DNA from: Desulfuromonadales bacterium
GTDB lineage: Bacteria; Desulfobacterota; Desulfuromonadia; Desulfuromonadales; DASPGW01
Assembly: GCA_035620395.1 (NCBI GenBank)
Contig: DASPGW010000182.1
Span: 1-40,791 of the forward strand
DNA: 40,791 bases
Direction of reading: 5' to 3'
Shown: piece by piece, positions 20,929 to 31,898 of the stretch
Layout of the letters: each line of letters starts with the position of its first letter
Numbering within the stretch: position 1 is the first letter of the stretch
Notes under the pieces: generated by a model
The model's database searches: none
Told to the model about the DNA's origin: nothing
The model's input: only the letters and a program-made list of their open reading frames with translations
Program-made: the position numbers and the translations under genes

Positions 20929-22806
20929 ATGATGTCGACCTATGGGAAAGAATATCAGGTAATCGTGGTTGGAGCCGGGCATGCAGGCTGCGAGGCGGCT
21001 TTGGCTGCAGCACGCATGGGTTGCAGGACGCTGCTGTTGAATCTTAGTCTCGACGCGGTGGCCCAGATGTCGTGTAATCCGGCCATTGGTGGTTTGGCCA
21101 AGGGGCACCTGGTAAAAGAGATTGACGCCCTGGGTGGTGAGATGGCGAGAAATATAGATGCCACCGGAATCCAGTTCCGCATGCTCAATACAAAGAAGGG
21201 GCCAGCGGTGCATGCCTCCCGTGCCCAGGCTGACCGCCGCCGCTACGCGGAACGTATGAAGCGGGTCGTCGAGGGACAACCCCTGCTAGACCTTAAGCAG
21301 GGAGCTGTTGCCAGGCTGCTGTTGCAGGGAAACCGTGTCGCTGGTGTCGAAACCAGAGAGGGAATTGTTTTTCGCGGGCAGACGGTTGTCCTGACCACCG
21401 GGACCTTCATGCGCGGTCTTATCCATATCGGGCTGCATCACTATCCGGGCGGCAGGGCGGGTGAGCCCCCTTCGGAGGGTCTCTCCGACCACCTGCGGGC
21501 ACTCGGTTTTAGGGTGGGCAGGCTGAAAACGGGAACCCCTGCCCGTCTTGATGCGCGCAGTATCGACTTCAGCCGCCTCGAGCCACAGTACGGAGATACC
21601 CCTCCCCGCCCCTTTTCTTTTCTCACTGACGAAATTGTGGAGCGACAGGTCCCTTGTCATATAACCTGGACAAATGGTCGGACACACGAATTTATTCGTG
21701 GCGGCCTGGATCGCTCGCCTCTCTACAGTGGAGTCATTGAAGGGGTCGGACCGCGATATTGCCCCTCCATAGAGGACAAGGTGGTTCGTTTTCCGGAGAA
21801 GGAAAAGCACCAGATATTTCTCGAACCCGAGGGTCTGGCGAGCATGGAGGTCTACCCCAATGGTGTCTCCACCTCTCTGCCGCCTGATGTTCAACTGGCT
21901 TTCCTGAGGACGATCGAAGGGTTGGAGCAGGTGGAGGTCATGCGTCCCGGCTACGCCATCGAGTATGACTACGTCGATCCAATCCAGTTGACCCCAACCC
22001 TGGAAACCAAGGAAGTTGAAGGCCTTTTTCATGCCGGGCAGATCAACGGCACCTCGGGCTACGAGGAGGCCGCCGCCCAGGGGCTGTTGGCCGGGATCAA
22101 TGCGGCCCTGCGGGTGCGGGGCGATGAGCCTCTGGTGTTACGTCGTGACCAGGCATATATCGGCGTGTTGATTGATGACCTGATCAATCTCGGGACCAGC
22201 GAGCCCTATCGCATGTTCACCTCCAGGGCAGAGTATCGTCTGCTGCTGCGGGAAGATAACGCCGATCAGCGACTTACCGGCATTGGCTATCGGCTGGGCT
22301 TGGCGACGGAAGCGCGCTGGTTGCAGTACGAAAGGAAGATGGAGCTGTTGGAGAGGGGACGAGAGCGCCTAAGCCATGTTCGGTTGGCGCCCTCGGACCG
22401 GCCGGCGTTGTCGCAACTCGGCCTGGACGAACTGAAAAATGGGGCATCCCTGGAAGAGTTGCTGCGGCGTCCGGAAATTACGATCGATGCGCTCCTTTTT
22501 CTCGATCCGGAGCTTTCCGGACTCCCTCCCGAGGCTCTCGAGCAGTTGGAGATCGGCATCAAATACGCCGGCTATATCGAGCGGCAATTGGAGCAGGTAG
22601 AACGCTCTCGCCGGACCGAGGAGGTGGCGATCCCGGCCGCCTTCGATTACGATGCAGTCAGTGGTTTCTCCATTGAGGTGCGTGATAAGCTGAAGAAGGT
22701 GCGGCCTCTTACCCTCGGCCAGGCCGCCCGGATTCCTGGTGTGACGCCGGCCGCTATTGGCATTCTGGCCGTCCAGTTGCGCCGGAGGCGAGATGGAGTC
22801 TCTTGA
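20929..22806 (+). CDS. mnmG: tRNA uridine-5-carboxymethylaminomethyl synthesis enzyme MnmG (GidA)
   Basis: MnmG is the FAD- and NADH-dependent partner of MnmE in wobble-uridine modification. The 625-residue protein has the FAD-binding loop GAGHAGCEAA (15-24), the family block SCNPAIGGLAKGHLVKEIDALGG with its conserved catalytic Cys, and the second signature GQINGTSGYEEAAAQGL. Length is typical. Two ATG codons stand in tandem (20929 and 20932); GGAGAG lies immediately before, so the second may be used. rsmG overlaps its end by 14 nt. Confidence 0.97.
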   Translation: MMSTYGKEYQVIVVGAGHAGCEAALAAARMGCRTLLLNLSLDAVAQMSCNPAIGGLAKGHLVKEIDALGGEMARNIDATGIQFRMLNTKKGPAVHASRAQADRRRYAERMKRVVEGQPLLDLKQGAVARLLLQGNRVAGVETREGIVFRGQTVVLTTGTFMRGLIHIGLHHYPGGRAGEPPSEGLSDHLRALGFRVGRLKTGTPARLDARSIDFSRLEPQYGDTPPRPFSFLTDEIVERQVPCHITWTNGRTHEFIRGGLDRSPLYSGVIEGVGPRYCPSIEDKVVRFPEKEKHQIFLEPEGLASMEVYPNGVSTSLPPDVQLAFLRTIEGLEQVEVMRPGYAIEYDYVDPIQLTPTLETKEVEGLFHAGQINGTSGYEEAAAQGLLAGINAALRVRGDEPLVLRRDQAYIGVLIDDLINLGTSEPYRMFTSRAEYRLLLREDNADQRLTGIGYRLGLATEARWLQYERKMELLERGRERLSHVRLAPSDRPALSQLGLDELKNGASLEELLRRPEITIDALLFLDPELSGLPPEALEQLEIGIKYAGYIERQLEQVERSRRTEEVAIPAAFDYDAVSGFSIEVRDKLKKVRPLTLGQAARIPGVTPAAIGILAVQLRRRRDGVS

Positions 22807-23446
22807 ACATCTCGTCCGCCAGCTCCGGCCGCTCTCCCTTGAGGTGCCTTTGGGCGCCCACGAAAAGCTGCTGCGCCTGCTCGATGAGTTGCTGCGCTGG
22901 AACCGTACCCACAATCTGACCGCCATTACCGATCCGGTCGAGGGAATAGAAAAGCATCTGGTCGATTCCCTCACCCCGCTGCAGTTGCTGGCCGGCAACG
23001 AGCGATTGCTTGATCTCGGCTCGGGCGGCGGTTTTCCCGGCCTACCGCTGAAGATCGCCCGACCCGGCTTATCCATCGTCTCTGTCGACTCGGTGGCCAA
23101 GAAAATCAACTTCCAGCGCCACGCCGCCCGCCTGCTCGGTCTGCGGGGATTCGAGCCGCTGCATGCCCGGGCCGAATCCCTGCCGAAGCGCCCCGGGTAC
23201 GCCGGCGGCTTCGATGTGGTCGTTTCGCGTGCCTTTGCTTCTCTCCCTGCCTTTGCCGCCCTGGCCCTTCCCTGTCTGCAGCCGGGGGGGAGAATCCTGG
23301 CGATGAAGGGGGCGGAAGGTGAGAGGGAGCTGGCCGAAGCGGAAAGCGAATTGGCGGAGCTCGGACTGTTATGCACCGAACTGCGACAGTTGCGACTGCC
23401 AGCCTCGGGGGCGCTGCGCTGCCTGCTGGTTTTACGGCGTCGCTAG
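22793..23446 (+). CDS. rsmG: 16S rRNA (guanine-N7) methyltransferase RsmG (GidB)
   Basis: RsmG methylates N7 of G527 (E. coli numbering) in 16S rRNA with S-adenosylmethionine. The 217-residue protein has the family N-terminus WNRTHNLTAI, the SAM loop LLDLGSGGGFPGLPL and VVSRAFASLP. ATG 22793 has GGAGG 4 nt upstream and gives MESLEHL; an upstream frame to 22757 lies within mnmG and was rejected. It overlaps mnmG by 14 nt, so translation is likely coupled. Confidence 0.96.
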   Translation: MESLEHLVRQLRPLSLEVPLGAHEKLLRLLDELLRWNRTHNLTAITDPVEGIEKHLVDSLTPLQLLAGNERLLDLGSGGGFPGLPLKIARPGLSIVSVDSVAKKINFQRHAARLLGLRGFEPLHARAESLPKRPGYAGGFDVVVSRAFASLPAFAALALPCLQPGGRILAMKGAEGERELAEAESELAELGLLCTELRQLRLPASGALRCLLVLRRR

Positions 23447-23600
23447 CCAGTCCAGCACAAGATGTTGGGGGGCGTGGGAGACGGCGACACCAGATGTCCA
23501 AGAGCCCTCAACCAGCGAGGTTTCGGCGCCTTTTTCCTTTTCTGGCAAGGGGGTTTGTGGTACTCTTTTCGCCCCGGAGCAGCACGCAAGGAGATAAGGT

Positions 23601-24362
23601 ATGGCGCAGATCATCGCCGTTGCCAATCAAAAGGGTGGAGTGGGAAAGACGACCACGTCAGTGAACCTGGCGGCGTCTCTGGCAGCTGCAGAGAAGCGAA
23701 CCCTTTTGGTCGACATGGATCCCCAGGCCAATGCCTGCAGCGGCATCGGTCTCAACAAGAGCACCCAGGAGCGGACGGTCTACAATGCGTTGCTCGGGGA
23801 AGAGTCGGCTCGGGACGTACTGGTTCACACCTCTCTGCAGCATCTGGACGTCCTTCCCTCCAACACCGACCTGATCGGCGCCGAGATCGAACTGGTGACA
23901 GCCTTCTCCCGGGAGCGAAAGCTGCTGGGGGTTCTGGAGCCGCTGCGCGACGACTACGACTTCATTGTCATCGACTGCCCGCCATCCCTGGGCCTGCTTA
24001 CCGTAAATGCGCTGACCGCTGCCGACTCGGTGCTGGTCCCCCTGCAGTGCGAGTTCTACGCCATGGAGGGGTTGAGCCAGTTGATGAACACCATCCGCCT
24101 CATCCAGAAAGAGCTCAACCCGCGACTGAAGATCCACGGCATCCTGTTGACCATGTTCGATTCCCGCAATAATCTGTCGCATCAGGTCAGCGAGGAGATT
24201 CGCCGGCATTTCACCGACCAAGTATTTACCACGGTCATCCCCCGTAATGTTCGCCTCTCCGAGGCACCGAGTCACGGACTCCCCGTCCTGCTCTACGACA
24301 TCAGTTCGCGCGGGGCAACGGCCTATCTCGAACTGGCGAAGGAAATCATCGACCTAAGGTAG
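23601..24362 (+). CDS. parA: Chromosome partitioning ATPase ParA (Soj)
   Basis: ParA binds DNA non-specifically in its ATP dimer form and draws ParB-parS complexes apart as ParB triggers its hydrolysis. The 253-residue protein has the deviant Walker A KGGVGKTT (11-18), LLVDMDPQANA and IDCPPSLGLLT. It lacks the N-terminal DNA-binding extension of plasmid ParA proteins, matching the chromosomal Soj type. AAGGAG precedes ATG 23601 by 8 nt. The 154-nt gap upstream has a weak extended -10 (TGGTACTCT near 23560) that might drive parAB. parB follows after 6 nt. Confidence 0.96.
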   Translation: MAQIIAVANQKGGVGKTTTSVNLAASLAAAEKRTLLVDMDPQANACSGIGLNKSTQERTVYNALLGEESARDVLVHTSLQHLDVLPSNTDLIGAEIELVTAFSRERKLLGVLEPLRDDYDFIVIDCPPSLGLLTVNALTAADSVLVPLQCEFYAMEGLSQLMNTIRLIQKELNPRLKIHGILLTMFDSRNNLSHQVSEEIRRHFTDQVFTTVIPRNVRLSEAPSHGLPVLLYDISSRGATAYLELAKEIIDLR

Positions 24363-24368
24363 CAAACC

Positions 24369-25223
24369 ATGAGCAAACGACCTTCCCTTGGAAAGGGGAT
24401 CGGTGCCCTCCTCAGCTCGGCAACCCAGGAAGGGGGACGGAAGTATTTTCTCTGTCCTATCGAGGAGTTGCGGCCGCACAGCAACCAGCCGCGGAAGACC
24501 TTCAACGATGAGAAGATGGCAGAGTTGGTCGCTTCGATTCGCGAAAAGGGCATCATCCAGCCCTTGGTGGTCCGCCGTCACGGAGATCACTACCAGATCA
24601 TCGCCGGCGAGCGGCGCTGGCGAGCCTCGCAGAAGGCGGGCCTGCGCGAGGTTCCGGTGGTCATCCAGGATGTTTCGGAAGACTGGGCCCTTGAGCTGGC
24701 GTTGATCGAAAACATCCAACGCGAAGATCTCAACGCTATCGAGGAGGCCGAAGCTTACCGCAATCTCATCGACGTCTTCGACCTCTCCCAGGATGAGGTG
24801 GCCAAGCGGGTTGGCAAGGACCGTTCCACCGTCGCCAATGCCCTGCGTCTTCTTCGGCTTCCGGGAAAAGTTCGCGACGATGTCGTTACGGCCCTTCTCT
24901 CCATGGGCCACGCCCGTGCCCTGCTTGCTCTGGAAACTGACGAGGATATTCTCGAGGCCAGGACGCAGGTTGTGCAGAAGCGTTTGTCCGTACGGGAGAC
25001 CGAGGCTCTGGTTAAAAAGATCAAGAGCTTCGGCCGCAGCGCTCCGAAGATGAAGGGTAAAAGCGAGGCCGACCCCGAACTGGTGCACCTGGCCGGGGAA
25101 CTTAAAAGAGCCCTGGGTACCCAGGTCAAGATTTCCGCCCGCGGAAAAGGCGGAAAAATAGAGATTTCCTATTACTCTCCCCAGGATCTTGATCGGCTCC
25201 TGGACGTTCTGGGCATTTCCTGA
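24369..25223 (+). CDS. parB: Chromosome partitioning protein ParB (Spo0J)
   Basis: ParB is a CTP-dependent DNA clamp that loads at parS and spreads along the origin region. The 284-residue protein has the N-terminal box RKTF (42-45), the CTP-binding motif GERRWR (80-85), ENIQRE (114-119), a helix-turn-helix (about 138-165) that reads parS, and a C-terminal dimer domain. All key motifs are intact. AAGGT lies upstream of ATG 24369 within the end of parA. A perfect parS lies at 20835-20850. The bactofilin gene follows after 33 nt. Confidence 0.96.
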   Translation: MSKRPSLGKGIGALLSSATQEGGRKYFLCPIEELRPHSNQPRKTFNDEKMAELVASIREKGIIQPLVVRRHGDHYQIIAGERRWRASQKAGLREVPVVIQDVSEDWALELALIENIQREDLNAIEEAEAYRNLIDVFDLSQDEVAKRVGKDRSTVANALRLLRLPGKVRDDVVTALLSMGHARALLALETDEDILEARTQVVQKRLSVRETEALVKKIKSFGRSAPKMKGKSEADPELVHLAGELKRALGTQVKISARGKGGKIEISYYSPQDLDRLLDVLGIS

Positions 25224-25256
25224 GACTTGGTGACAAATTGAGAGGTGATCGATTCC

Positions 25257-25682
25257 ATGTTTGAGAGGAAGGACAAGGTTGGCATGCGTAAAGAAACGCC
25301 GATAGAAAAGAGCGACATCAAGGCCTTTCTCGGGCCAGGGAGCCAATTTGAGGGGAAACTGCTGTTCGATGAAATAGTTCGGTTGGACGGCACTTTTCGT
25401 GGCGAGGTGACCTCACGTGATACGCTAATCGTCGGCGAAACAGCTGACCTTCAAGCCGAGGTCACCGTTGGCACCCTTATCCTGAGTGGCCGCTTCAAAG
25501 GTAATATCAAGGCGACGCGAAAGGTGGAGCTGCGAGCGCCGGCCCAACTGGAAGGGAATATTGAAACTCCCGTGCTGGTTGTTGAAGAGGGGGTCCTGCT
25601 CAACAGCAATATCTGCATGAAGCTCGAAGTAACAGCTCCGGGTGAGGAAGAGAAGGCGAAAGTCCATTCCGTCAAGAAGTGA
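25257..25682 (+). CDS. Bactofilin (polymer-forming cytoskeletal protein)
   Basis: Bactofilins assemble without nucleotide into beta-helical filaments that position enzymes or chromosome-segregation proteins. This 141-residue product has short disordered ends and a central bactofilin domain (about 20-120) of repeated beta-rungs with the pattern FEGKLLFDEIVRLDGTFRGE ... GRFKGNIKATRKVEL. ATG 25257 is preferred, with AGAGG about 11 nt upstream; a GTG at 25245 overlaps its own ribosome site. It follows parB by 33 nt, probably in one operon. In Myxococcus xanthus bactofilins are known to scaffold ParABS, so a similar partnership is a reasonable inference here. Confidence 0.92.
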   Translation: MFERKDKVGMRKETPIEKSDIKAFLGPGSQFEGKLLFDEIVRLDGTFRGEVTSRDTLIVGETADLQAEVTVGTLILSGRFKGNIKATRKVELRAPAQLEGNIETPVLVVEEGVLLNSNICMKLEVTAPGEEEKAKVHSVKK

Positions 25683-25732
25683 ATCAGGCGGCACGGTTTG
25701 GTCAAAGTGTGTCCAAAAAAAACAAAAGAATC

Positions 25733-25761
25733 TTGACATTCGGCGGGGGGTGTGATAGCAA
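25733..25761 (+). promoter_or_regulatory. Upstream promoter (P1) of the ATP synthase operon
   Basis: TTGACA (25733-25738), a 17-nt spacer and TAGCAA (25756-25761). An A-run (25715-25729) just upstream could act as an UP element. Confidence 0.5.
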
Positions 25762-25770
25762 TTCCCTGTT

Positions 25771-25798
25771 TTGCCCGCCGCCAAGGGCACATTTTAAT
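25771..25798 (+). promoter_or_regulatory. Possible downstream promoter (P2) of the ATP synthase operon
   Basis: TTGCCC (25771-25776), a 16-nt spacer and TTTAAT (25793-25798). The predicted start near 25806 would place the GTATAC palindrome at about +5 to +20, a repressing position. Confidence 0.4.
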
Positions 25799-25810
25799 CT
25801 TCGGAAAATA

Positions 25811-25825
25811 TGTATACAGTATACG
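25811..25825. promoter_or_regulatory. GntR-type operator in the ATP synthase leader
   Basis: TGTATACAGTATACG repeats, with a single change at the last base, the palindrome at 33781-33795 in the promoter of the GntR gene that starts at 33843. It lies 54 nt upstream of atpF'. The most likely ligand is that regulator; direct evidence is lacking. Confidence 0.65.
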
Positions 25826-25878
25826 CATCCGGAAGTCAGGTTGCGGAACGTTTGTAGCGCTTTCAACGAGGTGTGGCA

Positions 25879-26304
25879 GTGATTAAGATCGATTGGACAA
25901 TACTACTGCAAGCGGCCAACTTCATGGTGCTGATGCTGGTCCTCAACATCATCCTTTACCGGCCTCTGCGCGACCTTTTGAATCGGCGCCGCGAGAGTGT
26001 TAACGGTGCCCACAGCCGGGCCCGTGAGCTGGAGGCACAGATTGCCGAGAAGATGAACCGTTACCAGGAGCAACTGCAGCAGGCCAAACTCAAGGGAAAC
26101 GAGGAGAAGGCAGCCCTGCGTGCCGCCGCCGCCCGGGAGGAGGCCGAACTGCTGGCAACAGCCCATCACAGTGGCAGCGAGCAGCTGCAGACCATCAAAA
26201 AAAGGGTGCAGGCGGAAGCGGCGGCGGCTCGGATGTCGCTCAAGGTCGAAACCGAGGCTCTTGCCGCTCACGTTGCCACCAAGGTTCTGGGGAGGGCCCT
26301 TTAA
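25879..26304 (+). CDS. atpX: ATP synthase F0 subunit b' (AtpF', AtpX)
   Basis: Subunit b' forms one half of the peripheral stalk that holds F1 still against the turning rotor. The 141-residue protein has one N-terminal membrane helix (about 4-25) and a long charged coiled coil. The start is GTG 25879, with GAGG 7 nt upstream; GTG 25873 is two codons earlier but too close to that site. It opens the operon and its stop touches the earliest possible atpF start (TAATG). The presence of both b' and b is known from photosynthetic bacteria and several Deltaproteobacteria. Confidence 0.9.
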   Translation: MIKIDWTILLQAANFMVLMLVLNIILYRPLRDLLNRRRESVNGAHSRARELEAQIAEKMNRYQEQLQQAKLKGNEEKAALRAAAAREEAELLATAHHSGSEQLQTIKKRVQAEAAAARMSLKVETEALAAHVATKVLGRAL

Positions 26305-26327
26305 TGCGTTTCGATAAGGGGATTACC

Positions 26328-26912
26328 ATGAAAAAAGGGACCGTCATCGCCGTCGCGACCCTGATGCTGGCCGCTTGGGCCACTGTCGCCCTGGCAGCAT
26401 CCGGAGGCGATGGACATCATGTCGACAGCGGTGTTCTGTTGAAGGACTTTATCTGGCGCTGTCTGAGTTTCGGTGTCACCCTGGGCCTCCTGATCTATTT
26501 CGTTAGAAAGCCGATCCGCCAAGGCCTGGCCGGTCGCCGCGACGCCATCGAGAAGGCTTTGCGTGAAGCTGAAGCGGCCAAAGCCGAGGCCGAGGCCAAG
26601 TTTGCCGAGTACGACCGCAAGTTGAGCAAGGCTGCGGCAGAGATCGAGGAGATTCAGGCCGCACTTCGTCGGGAGGGCGAAATGGAGCGAGAACGAACTC
26701 TCGCCAACGCCCGGGAGATGGCCGAGAAGATCAAGAAGGAAGCCGAAAAATCCGCCGCCAACGAGGTCGCCAAGGCCCGCGCCGAGCTCCGTCAGGAAGC
26801 GGCCCGGATGGCAATTGCCATGGCAGAGGATCTGTTGAAGAATAATTTTACCAGTGACGACCAGAAACGTCTGGTGAGTGAATACCTGCAGAAGGTGGGA
26901 GAACTACATTGA
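26328..26912 (+). CDS. atpF: ATP synthase F0 subunit b with an N-terminal signal-like segment
   Basis: Subunit b is the second peripheral-stalk strand. From ATG 26328 the 194-residue protein has a signal-like hydrophobic stretch (3-23, ending VALAASGG), a second hydrophobic membrane helix (about 43-62, CLSFGVTLGLLIYFV), then a highly charged coiled coil rich in EAEAKAE-type sequence. Two starts are plausible: 26328 with AAGGGG, and 26304 with GGAGGG 7 nt upstream overlapping the atpX stop; the first gives a cleaner signal. A cleaved or extra N-terminal helix on b seems to be a trait of this lineage. atpH overlaps the end. Confidence 0.9.
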   Translation: MKKGTVIAVATLMLAAWATVALAASGGDGHHVDSGVLLKDFIWRCLSFGVTLGLLIYFVRKPIRQGLAGRRDAIEKALREAEAAKAEAEAKFAEYDRKLSKAAAEIEEIQAALRREGEMERERTLANAREMAEKIKKEAEKSAANEVAKARAELRQEAARMAIAMAEDLLKNNFTSDDQKRLVSEYLQKVGELH

Positions 26913-27451
26913 GCAGCAGCGCGATATCCAGGAGGTACGCTAAGGCCCTGGTCGACCTGGGCGCCGAGCAGAAAATGGTGGAGCAGTACGGCGATGAGTT
27001 GGCCCAGGTGAGTTCCACCTTTGCCGCACAAAGCGCCTTGCGGCTCATTCTCGAGAGCCCCACATTCCCGGCGGAGAAAAAAACGGCCATTATGGCCGAC
27101 CTGACTGAGAAGATGCAGCTCTCCGGCGGCATGAAAAGTTTCCTCGAGCTCCTGCTGGCAAAGGACCGTATCCAGTATCTGGCGCAAATCGAAGGAAACT
27201 ATCGCCATTTCGCCGATGAGCTTTCGGGCATTCTCCGGGCGCGGATCATCTCGGCGGCCGAATTGGATGCCGGTCAGTGCGCGACCATCCGCGCCAGCCT
27301 GGAAAAACAGAGCGGCAAGAAGGTCGAGCTGAAGGTGGATCTCGATCCTTCCCTGATCGGCGGCGTTCAGGTCGAGATCGGCGGGAAGGTCTTTGACGGC
27401 AGTGTGAAAACCCAGCTGAAACGGATTGAAGATACCTTAAAGAAGGGGTGA
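26909..27451 (+). CDS. atpH: ATP synthase F1 subunit delta
   Basis: Delta links the top of F1 to the peripheral stalk. The 180-residue protein has the family N-terminus SAISRRYAKALVDLG and the C-terminal block GGVQVEIGGKVFDGSVKTQLKRI. The start is TTG 26909, overlapping the atpF stop by 4 nt, with GGGAG upstream, so translation is probably coupled. Length is typical. Confidence 0.95.
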   Translation: MSSSAISRRYAKALVDLGAEQKMVEQYGDELAQVSSTFAAQSALRLILESPTFPAEKKTAIMADLTEKMQLSGGMKSFLELLLAKDRIQYLAQIEGNYRHFADELSGILRARIISAAELDAGQCATIRASLEKQSGKKVELKVDLDPSLIGGVQVEIGGKVFDGSVKTQLKRIEDTLKKG

Positions 27452-28969
<1,518 letters not shown>

Positions 28970-28996
28970 TCAAACGCAAGCAGAGGGTTTGGACAG

Positions 28997-29863
28997 ATGC
29001 CAAGTCTGAAGGATATAAAAAAGCGGATCGGGTCGGTCAAAAACACCCGACAGATCACCAAGGCGATGAAAATGGTTTCCGCCGCCAAGCTTCGGCGGGC
29101 CCAGGATGCCGTGGTGGCCGCGCGGCCGTACGCCAACAAGATGCTGGAGGTTCTCTCCAGCCTCGCTTTGCGCGAAGAGCCGGGTGCGCACGCGCTGCTC
29201 ACGCAGCGCGGCAAGGGGCGGGCGTTGGTCCTGTTGCTGACCGCCGATCGTGGCCTCTGTGGTGGCTTCAACGGCAACGTCTCCAAGGCCGCTGAGCGCT
29301 TCATCCGTGCCAACGCCGAGGGCTATGAGAGCTACGACTTGATGATCGTTGGCCGCAAAGGGCGCGACTACCTCAGAACGCGTCCGGGCATGAATATCAC
29401 CAAGGTTTACGAAAACATCACCAGCGGCATTTCCTACAGCACGGCCGCGCTGCTTGGGCAGGAGATCGTCGACGGGTACATCGCCGAGAAATACGATGCA
29501 GTCTATTTCATCTATAATGCCTTTCGCAGTGCCATCTCACAGGATGTGACCATTGACAAGCTCTTGCCGATCGTCCCCAAACAGGTCGAAGAGGGAGCCC
29601 ACGTGGCCGAATATCTGTACGAGCCGAGCCGCAGTGAGGTGCTTGCGCAGATCCTGCCCAAGCATGTGGAAGTGCAGATCTTCCGCGGTCTGCTCGAGTC
29701 GGTGGCCTCGGAACACGGCGCGCGGATGAGTTCCATGGACAGCGCGAGCAAGAATGCCTCGGAGATGATCGGCAAGCTGACCTTGCAGTATAACCGGGCC
29801 CGCCAGGCCGCCATCACGAAAGAGCTGATGGAAATCATTTCCGGCGCCGAATCTATCAAGTAA
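28997..29863 (+). CDS. atpG: ATP synthase F1 subunit gamma
   Basis: Gamma is the central shaft whose rotation drives the three catalytic sites. The 288-residue protein has the family N-terminus [26 protein letters not shown] and the C-terminal block [34 protein letters not shown]. Length is typical. AGAGGG precedes ATG 28997. It lies between atpA and atpD as usual. Confidence 0.97.
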   Translation: MPSLKDIKKRIGSVKNTRQITKAMKMVSAAKLRRAQDAVVAARPYANKMLEVLSSLALREEPGAHALLTQRGKGRALVLLLTADRGLCGGFNGNVSKAAERFIRANAEGYESYDLMIVGRKGRDYLRTRPGMNITKVYENITSGISYSTAALLGQEIVDGYIAEKYDAVYFIYNAFRSAISQDVTIDKLLPIVPKQVEEGAHVAEYLYEPSRSEVLAQILPKHVEVQIFRGLLESVASEHGARMSSMDSASKNASEMIGKLTLQYNRARQAAITKELMEIISGAESIK

Positions 29864-29889
29864 TTCAGCAAATAGCGATTTACACCTGA

Positions 29890-31326
<1,437 letters not shown>

Positions 31327-31336
31327 TCAAAAAACC

Positions 31337-31400
31337 GGCATAAGGTAAAGGGTCTATGGCAAAAGGACAACCTTTAGCCCTTTGCCCTTGGCCCTTAGCC
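31337..31400. repeat. Paired 30-nt heptad-repeat element between atpD and atpC
   Basis: Arm one (31337-31366) is four 7-nt units beginning GG (such as GGTAAAG and GGCAAAA) plus GG. After the 4-nt spacer ACAA, arm two (31371-31400) is four units beginning CC (such as CCTTTAG and CCCTTGG) plus CC. The arms are imperfect inverted complements at 20 of 30 positions. It starts 11 nt after the atpD stop and ends just before the atpC ribosome site. It has the same design as the element at 10242-10313. Confidence 0.75.
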
Positions 31401-31413
31401 AGAGGTGTTATAA

Positions 31414-31836
31414 ATGGCAGAAAAACTCAGACTGGACATGGTCACCCCCTACAAGCAGGTCCTTTCTCAGGATGTAGATGAAGTCACTGCGCCCGGTACC
31501 GTCGGGGAGTTTGGAATCCTGCCGGGCCATACGCCGCTCTTGACCACGCTGAAGATCGGTGAACTGAGCTATCGTCAGGGTTCTGAAACCTTCCACGTGG
31601 CTGTCAACTGGGGCTACGTAGAAGTGGAGGAGGACAAGGTGACGGTCCTGGTAGAGACCGCCGAGCCGGCTGACGAGATCGACCTGGAGCGTGCCAAAGC
31701 GGCACTCGGCAGGGCGGAAGAGGCCCTCAGAAAACTGTCGCCGGAGGACAAGGATTTTCTGGCCCAGCAGGCAGCCGTCGAGCGTGCCATGATTCGCATC
31801 CAGGTGGCGGGCCGGCGTGTGCAGCGCGGGCACTAG
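31414..31836 (+). CDS. atpC: ATP synthase F1 subunit epsilon
   Basis: Epsilon binds the foot of the gamma shaft and can inhibit ATP hydrolysis. The 140-residue protein has the N-terminal beta sandwich (LRLDMVTPYKQVLSQDVDEVTAPGTVGEFGILPGHTPLLTTLKIG) and the C-terminal helical hairpin with ALGRAEEAL. Length is normal. AGAGG precedes ATG 31414. It ends the operon; a strong terminator follows. The genes for subunits a, c and i are not in this window. Confidence 0.96.
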   Translation: MAEKLRLDMVTPYKQVLSQDVDEVTAPGTVGEFGILPGHTPLLTTLKIGELSYRQGSETFHVAVNWGYVEVEEDKVTVLVETAEPADEIDLERAKAALGRAEEALRKLSPEDKDFLAQQAAVERAMIRIQVAGRRVQRGH

Positions 31837-31857
31837 TAGATACACTGCTCACTCAAG

Positions 31858-31898
31858 AAATAAAGAAAGGCGGCCTGCTGGGCCGCCTTTCTTTATTT
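31858..31898. terminator. Strong bidirectional terminator between atpC and the GntR gene
   Basis: An 18-bp perfect stem (AAATAAAGAAAGGCGGCC with its complement, loop TGCTG) is flanked by A-rich and T-rich sides. It can end the atp operon on plus and the convergent GntR gene on minus, whose stop codon lies inside it. Confidence 0.95.

Noticed and set aside
25404-25420. parS-like CACGTG palindrome within the bactofilin gene
   Set aside because: Only the TCACGTGA core matches; the outer arms differ at several positions.
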